From the NCBI RefSeq assembly GCF_026212465.1, contig NC_080053.1:17249879-17313878 (forward strand): DNA of 64,000 nt, read 5' to 3'. Below are positions 57,298 to 64,000 of the stretch, one piece after another; the first letter of the stretch is position 1; every line of letters begins with the position of its first letter. Below the pieces are notes generated by a model. The model worked only from the letters and a program-made list of their open reading frames with translations, did no database searches and was not told where the DNA came from. The DNA is from Amaranthus tricolor (lineage: Eukaryota > Streptophyta > Magnoliopsida > Caryophyllales > Amaranthaceae). A program made the translations under genes and the position numbers.

Positions 57298-59112
57298 CTA
57301 ATGGTTAAGTTTAGGAACCCAGTCAGCCTTGGGTTCCCTGTCGATTAAATTTGAATCATGTTTCTCAATCCATATGCATTCGACATAAGTTTCATTTGCT
57401 TTAGTGTGCTGTTCCCTTTTTACACATTGATATTTTAGGTGTCCATTTTTACCACAAAAGGAACAGATTTTACTACTAGGGAGATCTACATAGACCTTTT
57501 TCCTTTTTTCATTCTTAACATAACCTAGACCTTCTTTACTCTTGGTTTTAGCATTTAGAATCCATTTGGGAATTTCATTGATTTTTCCTTTTCCTCTTAA
57601 GTTAATTTGATCTTTTAGAAACTTATTTTCTTTTTCAAATGATTCTAATTTTAATTTTATTTCTTGAAATTCCGTGCTGAACACATGAGTGGTTTTATCA
57701 TTTTCAACCAATTTTAATCCTAGCAATTTGTTTTGATTTAATTCAATGTTAAGAATAATGAAATCCTGCTTTAATTTCTCCAATTGTTCTTTTAAAATGA
57801 TATTCTTATCTAACAAATCAAAAAATTTACTTTGCACATCGATCCTAAAGGAATTTAGGTATGAGATATGATCTTTACTTAAGTTAAGGTCTTTCTCAAT
57901 TTGGAGATACTTAGCTGTTTTTTCATTCAACTTTTCTTGTGTCTCTAACAGCAATTTGATTAATTTATTGTTACTTAAATTAGACAGTTGTTTAGGAGAT
58001 GGACTAGAAGACATTACCTCTTTTTCCTTAGATTCTTCATGAGATGCCATGAGACACAGATTTGCGGTTTCTTCCTCTATTGGAGCTTCAGTTTCAGCTT
58101 CACTTTCACTATCACCCCAAGCTGCGATCATAGCTTTTCGAAAATCAGTTCTGAAGTTTCCTTGTTTAGGCATCCTTCTAGCTTCTCTTGTCTTTCCCTT
58201 GCCCTTCTCATTCTTCCATAGAGGGCAATCTTTGATGAAGTGGTCAGTACTTTTACATTTGTGGCATTCAAAATTTTTCTTCATGTTAGCAGTTCCTTTT
58301 TCTTTATTATTCCTTTGATTTCCATATCTGCTGTTTCTGAAGAATTTTTTGAATTTACGTGCCAACATAGCAGCTTCCTCTTCCCCAGCTTCTGATTCTT
58401 CACTATCATCTGCTGCCAGAGCCAGTCCTTTGTTTCGGGAACTGTCAACTGTTCCCAAATGCAATTCATGAGTCATGAGGGAACCAGCCAGCTCTTCCAA
58501 ATTAAACTTCGTGAAATCTTTCGTTTCCTGAATGGCTGTGACCTTAGCTCTCCAGCGTTCGTCTTGAGGAAGACTCCTAAGTATTTTCCTAACTTGTTCA
58601 TCAACGGGAATGATTTTACCAAGAGAGACCAATTCATTCGTGATATTTGTGAACCTGGTGAACATCTCTTGAATGTTCTCTCTAGGTTCCATAACAAACC
58701 TTTCATATTTGGACATTAGGAGGTCAATCTTGGATCGCTTCACTTCACTAGTACCTTCATGGGTAACTTCCAGCAGGTCCCAAATTTGCTTAGCAGTTTT
58801 GCAACCCATTATACGATTGTGTTCATTGGGTCCAAGACCACAGTGAAGCAATTTGATAGCAAGAGCGTTCATCAACATCTTTTGAAAATCTTCTTTTTCA
58901 TATTCAGTGATTGGTTTTGGAATAGCTTCGTTATTGTAGTTGATGGTCGTCACCTCAAAGTCTCCAACTTCAATAACTCTGCAAACTTGATAGTTTTCGG
59001 CCTTTATGAAGATTTCCATTCTATTTTTCCAGTAAGTATAGAATTTCCCATCAAACATGGGTGGCCTTTGTGTGGAGTACCCCTCTTCCATGCGCTCGTT
59101 CATCTTCAACAT
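57298..59112 (-). CDS. Sirevirus gag
   Basis: 604 codons from an ATG at 59112 (minus strand) to a TAG at 57298-57300. The N-terminal gag core includes QRPPMFDGKFYTYWKNRMEI, then ALAIKLLHCGLGPNEHNRI, QIWDLLEVTHEGTSEVKRSK and LPQDERWRAKVTAIQETKD. A first zinc knuckle CHKCKSTDHFIKDC lies near residue 280. A long Glu/Lys/Leu-rich coiled-coil-like stretch follows (about residues 360-520), and a second knuckle CSFCGKNGHLKYQC lies near residue 555. Long gag with two knuckles is typical of Sireviruses. The structural protein assembles the particle and binds RNA. The frame continues past the TAG into protease, so gag and pol share one frame. Confidence 0.93.
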   Translation of the reverse strand: MLKMNERMEEGYSTQRPPMFDGKFYTYWKNRMEIFIKAENYQVCRVIEVGDFEVTTINYNNEAIPKPITEYEKEDFQKMLMNALAIKLLHCGLGPNEHNRIMGCKTAKQIWDLLEVTHEGTSEVKRSKIDLLMSKYERFVMEPRENIQEMFTRFTNITNELVSLGKIIPVDEQVRKILRSLPQDERWRAKVTAIQETKDFTKFNLEELAGSLMTHELHLGTVDSSRNKGLALAADDSEESEAGEEEAAMLARKFKKFFRNSRYGNQRNNKEKGTANMKKNFECHKCKSTDHFIKDCPLWKNEKGKGKTREARRMPKQGNFRTDFRKAMIAAWGDSESEAETEAPIEEETANLCLMASHEESKEKEVMSSSPSPKQLSNLSNNKLIKLLLETQEKLNEKTAKYLQIEKDLNLSKDHISYLNSFRIDVQSKFFDLLDKNIILKEQLEKLKQDFIILNIELNQNKLLGLKLVENDKTTHVFSTEFQEIKLKLESFEKENKFLKDQINLRGKGKINEIPKWILNAKTKSKEGLGYVKNEKRKKVYVDLPSSKICSFCGKNGHLKYQCVKREQHTKANETYVECIWIEKHDSNLIDREPKADWVPKLNH

Positions 59113-59164
59113 CTCTGTGGGAACAGGATACTGCTCTCAGGGTTTCCTGATTAAATGAGGAATA

Positions 59165-59180
59165 GGGCTCTAATACCAAT
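59165..59180 (-). other. Primer binding site of the Sirevirus element
   Basis: Minus strand ATTGGTATTAGAGCCC directly after the 5' LTR, matching the tRNA-iMet complement apart from one or two bases. The leader to the gag ATG is only about 70 nt. Confidence 0.85.
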
Positions 59181-60366
59181 TGTTGGAATATGAAGAGATG
59201 ATCAAATGCAACAAGAGGGGGGTGAATTGTTGTGTATTGAGTTGTACTACGTTTTTGCTCTAACTTGCGGAATTTTAGCAAACAAAATAAAACTTAAACT
59301 TAAGAAGCAAGAAATAAAAAGGAGACAAAGATTTTACGTGGAAACCTTCTTGGCCTAATAAGAAGGAAAAACCACGACCCCCCGGGATTTCAAAATTCTC
59401 ACTATGTTTAGGCAATCAATTACAATTCACAAAACAATGTTTGCTTCACTTGAAGCTTCTCTACTCTAGGCCTTACTCTCTTTCTCTATTCTCCCTTTCT
59501 CTTTCTCTTCTCACGTTTCTCTTTTCTTATACCCTTAGACTTCCCACAAGTCTAATTACAACAAATCACTCATTAACCCTTACAAGGCCAATTCTCAAGA
59601 GGATAAGAATTAAAATAATTACTTAAGAAAAATATAATAAATTAATTGGCATTGGAAAACTGAAAATATTTTTCTTAAGATGATCTCCCTTTTTTGGACA
59701 CTCTTTTATTCTCTTGGATTGATTTTGGTTCGAGTAAAGTCCCTTCTATTTATAGTGGGAACAGCCAGCAGTTTCCTCAGACATACCTCCCACTACCCCC
59801 ACGTTCTCAAAACAAAAGGTGGTGGAATTATGAAAGTGTCCGACTGTTATTTGCTCAAAGAAAAATCAGTTTCCTTATGCTAAAAATAGCATAGGAGTTA
59901 AAAACACAAGATCCTAAAAAATAGGAGATCTAAATCTTAAAAAGAAAAAGTCTTGGGCTATTTTTAGAAAACCTAAAAATAGATTAGCCAATTAACTTAC
60001 TAATTAATTTAAGCAATTAAATTAATTCTAAACCATTACATCAACTTAAAACAGAAAATAATTAATTCGCAATTTTCCAGTCGATGTTATTCTCCAGACC
60101 TGCTACCTAGGAACAACGTACTGTCTCCAGCTTCAACTTCAGTCAAAATGTTCATTTTAGGAACAGTAGACTGTACATCTACTTTGAACATTATAACACT
60201 TATCTAACATCTTGGACATATTAAGACATGTACATCTTCCACGAACCAAGTCATAGGCTTCATCAACGATTCAAACTAAATCGGATATATACCTATAAAA
60301 CAATCTCTAAAAATATGTTTGTTTATCTAAAAGTGAAGTCATCATCAAAACCTTAAGAGGCCAACA
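59181..60366 (-). repeat. 5' LTR of the Sirevirus element
   Basis: 1186 bp, same ends as the partner. Observed differences include a T/C at the GTTTCCTNAGACAT site, a three-base cluster around GAACAAC, and single changes near 59982, 60056, 60211 and 60295. Confidence 0.95.
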
Positions 60367-60371
60367 GTACC

Positions 60372-60992
60372 TTTTTACCATCAAATTTTATTTGTTATTA
60401 AAAAAAAATAAAGAGATTAAGGACTTATTATCCAGTTTAGCCTAAAAATTAAAAATGGGGGTTAGAGGTTTTTTAAGAAAATTGAAGAAGTAAGAGACGA
60501 GAAAAAGAAGGGAATGGGATTGAAACAAGGCTTACGTGAAAGAGGAAGATGAATACATAGGTGATATTTACATAATTAGAAAGAAGTGGCTTGTAATTTT
60601 GAACTTTAGTCAAAATATTTTTGTTTTTTCTTTTTTGTTAAATATGGGTTTCTGCTTACATTTTTAACCTTTTTTCTTGTAAAATTAAAATAAATTACAT
60701 GTTATTTTTTATTATTTATGTTTAATTGATATATTAATTATATATTGGAGATACGCTACTTTGTTTTAATTTTATTTGTATATCATAAAAATTCCTACAA
60801 ATTTAATTATTTGCTTATTTAATATTGTGGTAACATTTAATTATTTGTTTATATAATTAATTATTACTGTAAAATGCCTTGAAACTCTTGATTTTTCGTT
60901 GATCTTGAGTCGTAATCTAAGGGTTTTTATGACTTTTTCCTTACCTTACTTAGTCAGTAAGCAACTTTTATAACTTGAACATAACTACCCAC
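60372..60992. other. Intergenic DNA, nothing recognised
   Basis: AT-rich with a purine-rich patch at 60480-60560. No coding. Confidence 0.45.
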
Positions 60993-61578
60993 TAGGAGTG
61001 TGCAAAATTAGACCGGACCGACAGTCAAAACCTGAATTAGTTGAACCTGAACTAAAATCGAACCGGACCGAGATATGAATTCCTATTTTTAGCATATGAG
61101 CATTCTAAGTTGATCAATATATTTGGGATCCTAGGGTGGTGAGACTTCTATTACCTTTGACTTAGAGTATCATTCTTAATGCAGCTTGGTAGTCACAAAA
61201 CCCACATATAGTGCTTTACTATGTTTCTATATTTTCTCTAGTTGAACATCTACATTACGACATCCATTGATCTATAGTTATCTACATTTTTCATCAATTT
61301 AGTATTTGAAATGTATTGGAAATTGAGATTTTATTTCCTTAAAATGTGCATTTGGTTTATTATCTTTTTAATTATTTTTTTAAACTATACTAATTGAGTT
61401 AGTCGGTCCAACCGGTCCAAACTTGGACCGAACCAGCAGTTTTTAGGGTTAGACTGGAACCGGAACCGGACCGGATGTAATAGGTCCGGTCTCCGGCTCT
61501 TAAATTTTAAAATTCGGTCTTCTAGTCAAAGTTGTTGCGGTTCAGTCCGGTCCGGGTTTGAACCGGTGTTCACCCTTA
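60993..61578. mobile_element. Non-autonomous hAT element, 586 bp
   Basis: Ends TAGGAGTGTGCAAAATTAGA and, on the minus strand, TAAGGGTGAACACCGGTTCA. Both subterminal regions are full of GGACCGG/AACCGG motifs. The flanks CTACCCAC and CTCTCCAT agree at five of eight positions, a weak target duplication. No transposase. Confidence 0.75.
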
Positions 61579-61589
61579 CTCTCCATTAC

Positions 61590-62031
61590 TTACCACTATC
61601 ACCCATCATGCCATGATCTCTACACTAAGTTACCATCTTGCCCTTGATTCTTTTCCAATATATACTTATTGCTGAATTTACTTGCACCGCAAGCTTACAC
61701 ATTGCCTATCGAAACTTTTCCAAAATCTACACTCATCATATTCTTTATCAATACACCAAACTAATCTTCGAACATCTTGATATCTATAGTCTTGCATTCA
61801 ATCTACTGTAATTTATTCATCAATTTCTTTTCTCCAATCTGACTTGAGCTTCGGAGGAGCTTTCTTGGAGATTACCTTCCGGGAAAGGCTGATGTGTTAT
61901 GTTGCAGGCAGTTAAGTCATTTCTGCGGAAGATATCTTACTTCCAGTTCGTCGACTGTTGACTTGATAACGCTTCCACTTCAGGTATTTTAAGTGTCTTT
62001 TGCACTTTCTTGTTTCATTACCGAAATAGTT
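61590..62031 (+). mobile_element. Probable 5' LTR end of the Tat/Athila-like gypsy
   Basis: The sequence just upstream of the PBS should be the LTR 3' part. Its start was not identified. Confidence 0.35.
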
Positions 62032-62050
62032 TGGTGCTGTTTGCGGAGAC
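62032..62050 (+). other. Primer binding site, tRNA-Asp type, degenerate
   Basis: TGGTGCTGTTTGCGGAGAC corresponds to the TGGCGCCGTTGCCGGGGA primer site common in Athila and Tat elements, with several transitions. Confidence 0.65.
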
Positions 62051-62085
62051 TAGTGTTATAAATACTTAACTCGAACAAAAAGTCC

Positions 62086-63778
62086 ATGGCTCCCAAAAAT
62101 AATCCTACTCAAATCGCTACCGTGCATGGTACAAATACAAATACTTCCGCGGGTTAGGCAAACAACCAAGTCGTGACCCGTTAAGATTTGGACACACTAC
62201 GCAACACCTCACTAATGCCTTCACTAAACAAATCTGCGCCATTATAAGTGCCAATAAAGTTACCCCTCAGCATCAGATATTGGCCGACATGGCGATCTAT
62301 ATCAAAAATCTCAAGGAAAGGATAGAGCCTAATGAAGATGTCTCTTCCCACCGTAAGCTGATAAGGGTTAAACTAAAATCTCCCGTTCAAGCAAGAGAAA
62401 GAAAAGAAGAATAGAAATATCCAAGCTCTGGAAAAATTTTAGCAAAAGCAACTGGGGAGACCACGAAGAGTCTAAATTAGAGACTCAGGATGCCATAAAA
62501 CACTTGGAAGAGAAAAGGGCAAAGCAATTTGAAGAAGTCCAATCTTTTATGGACAAAAAGCGGGATGAGAGAAAGATGATGTCGCTTACTACATCTAGCC
62601 GGCCGGTAAGCCCCATCAAAAATCTACAGGATGATTTCAGTTGAGTAGGCCCAAATGAGGCCCCTATGTTGCTGAATTCCCGGCTCTTCGCTGAGATACT
62701 TGCTACTCCCAACCCAGCCAAGATTAAGGTTCCCAACATGACTGCCTTTGCTGGAACAACATGTCTAGAAGAACATATCGTGGCTTACAAGAACTTGATG
62801 CTGCTGTACACTACAAATTTGATCTTATTATGTAAGTTCTTCCCTACCACACTTAGCGACATTGCTTTAATTTGGTACACATTGATTCCATTTAAAAGAA
62901 TTCTCACCTTTGCCCAACTGAAGGCCAAGTTTGTAAGCCATTTTTTTGGCATAGAGGAGACAAGAAAATTCCAACTTTCACTCGTTAAAGTATCACACAA
63001 CAAGAAGGGGAGTCAACCTCTACTTACCTTAAAAAAATTCAAAAGGCTGTTCTGGAAGTGACAGACTTAGAAGAGTCAGTCACCCCACACGCCCTAATAA
63101 ACGGAATGCGGACTCCCAAGTTAAAGTTCCAGCTAGTTAATAATCAAGTAAAGACATATGCGGAGTCGATGAGACAATCCCAAAGCTATATAACCGCCTC
63201 TACAATATGTCAAGAACATGATTCCAAGAAGCGAAAGCATGATAAGCGGGAACAGGGGTAGAATCATTCAAACAAAGCCCATAGAGACGAATACTCATCA
63301 AGAAGAGAAAGATGTTATCCTCCTCGAAAGGTGTTATTCTCCTCGTCACCAAGGTCCACCTTTCGAGATAGGGCCTCCTAGATTAAGGCTTGTTTATGTC
63401 ACAAAAGAAGAACCTTAAACAAGGAACTTAAGAGATGGGGGGAATGATCCCAGTTCTACATAAATAGAAGAGATATCTTCTATGCTATCAAAGATGAACT
63501 TCCGGTACCACTGCCTACTACAACCCCTTTTGATCGTCGTAATTACAACATATGGTGTGACTATCACAAGGAACATGGCCACACCTTAACACAATGCAGA
63601 GAACTTAAACACATTTTACATGAACTTTCCGAGGAAGGAAAACTGAGGAGGTTCTTGAATAGGAAGGAGTACAGCTCTCGCAATGACAATGAGAGAAGGC
63701 CATACTGTCCGAGGCATAAATCTCCTAGAGAAGAAGAAAGAAAGAAAACTCTAATGATACCCGTGACATTAGTATGAT
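62086..63778 (+). pseudogene. Tat/Athila-like gypsy gag, broken
   Basis: Begins near an ATG at 62086 (MAPKNNPTQ) with a stop soon after. The gag core lies at 62666-63061: RLFAEILATPNPAKIKVPNM, then TTCLEEHIVAYKNLML, FPTTLSDIALIWYTLIPF and FAQLKAKFVSHFFGIEE. A frame change at about 63058 continues HALINGMRTPKLKFQLVNN. A zinc-knuckle-like WCDYHKEHGHTLTQCREL lies at about 63550-63603, followed by a basic stretch. The layout matches Tat/Ogre-type gag. Several stops and shifts make it non-functional. Confidence 0.8.
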
Positions 63779-64000
63779 AATAAGTGGTTTCTCTGAAGAC
63801 AACCCAAATCTTAGGGCCACAAAAGATAGTGTCCATACTTTTCTCAAGGGCCCCCCTAAATTAACTATGAGAGGCCTCGTGATGGTACTATCCCACAACT
63901 TCTACAATAGCCTCATACTGATCCCCTGTTTGTAACGATTAAAATAGGCCAGATGAATGTAACACGGGTACTTGTAGATACGGAAAGCACGACTGATCTT
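63779..64000 (+). pseudogene. Start of Tat/Athila-like protease, cut by the window edge
   Basis: After stops near 63776 a frame continues with SGGFSEDNPNL-type codons (the region leading to protease). The active-site segment at 63958-64000 reads NVTRVLVDTESTTDL, with E where the aspartic protease triad has G. RT and beyond lie to the right of the window. Confidence 0.65.

Larger units (their letters stand above)
49874..60371 (-). mobile_element. Sirevirus-type Ty1/copia element, structurally complete and young
   Basis: A 10,488-bp minus-strand element (49879-60366) between perfect GTACC target duplications (49874-49878 and 60367-60371). It has paired 1186-bp LTRs, a tRNA-iMet-type PBS, a polypurine tract, gag, pol and a further ORF between pol and the 3' LTR. 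Two zinc knuckles in a long gag, a long pol and an extra envelope-like ORF place it in the Sirevirus (SIRE/Maximus) lineage. By eye the LTRs differ at about eight positions. In-frame stops interrupt gag-pol (three TAG) and the extra ORF (two TGA). Confidence 0.95.

Noticed and set aside
55373..59154. Several plus-strand frames of 60-131 codons
   Set aside because: Shadows of the minus-strand gag and pol frames.

Overview
The window is nuclear DNA from a flowering plant, very probably a eudicot. It is AT-rich and dominated by plant-type transposable elements: Ty3/gypsy chromovirus and Tat/Athila-like elements, Ty1/copia elements including a Sirevirus-type one, an RTE-type LINE, hAT, CACTA and Mutator-type DNA elements, and Stowaway-like MITEs. 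A Caryophyllales/Amaranthaceae origin is a guess from the general look of the repeats and is not shown by the sequence. I can support only one host gene, a non-canonical bHLH regulator on the minus strand at 47731-48381.

Layout. 1-5943: body of a decayed plus-strand gypsy chromovirus (upstream acidic ORF, gag, protease, RT/RNase H, broken integrase and chromodomain, duplicated polypurine tract). Its 3' LTR starts at 5944, carries a 100-N assembly gap, and appears to be split by a 3.6-kb hAT transposon (6608-10234). 10235-22100: gene-free DNA holding several terminal-inverted-repeat elements: a Mutator-type MITE with an 11-bp target duplication, fold-backs, a 1.2-kb element built around GTCGCAC palindromes, and a Mutator-like element with a second member of its own family and a solo LTR inside it. 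22100-27150: LTR remnants, mostly minus strand, with a 262-bp (TA)n run and a CACTA MITE. 27430-30660: decayed Tork-like copia. 32350-35640: hAT MITE, Stowaway-like MITE and a 5'-truncated RTE LINE with a perfect 16-bp target duplication. 39945-41190: a gypsy gag fragment between about 105-bp inverted repeats. 41466-45540: a copia element (LTRs, PBS, PPT, GATAG duplication) that has lost its RT and carries a second RTE LINE in its integrase. 47731-48930: the bHLH gene with TATA box and probable 5'UTR introns. 49879-60366: a young, structurally complete Sirevirus-type copia (1186-bp LTRs, GTACC duplication) with gag, pol and an envelope-like ORF. 60993-61578: hAT-type non-autonomous element. 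61590-64000: PBS, gag and start of protease of a Tat/Athila-like gypsy that runs off the right edge.

The elements form a readable insertion order (LINE inside copia; MITE inside MITE; hAT inside gypsy LTR; MITE inside LTR). The most informative items are the Sirevirus copy, whose whole gag-pol frame is interrupted only by three TAG codons, the palindrome-cored TIR element, the self-nested Mutator-like family, the gag fragment between inverted repeats, and the unrecognised acidic ORF followed by a splice-acceptor-like site just before gag. I found no convincing new multi-gene system.
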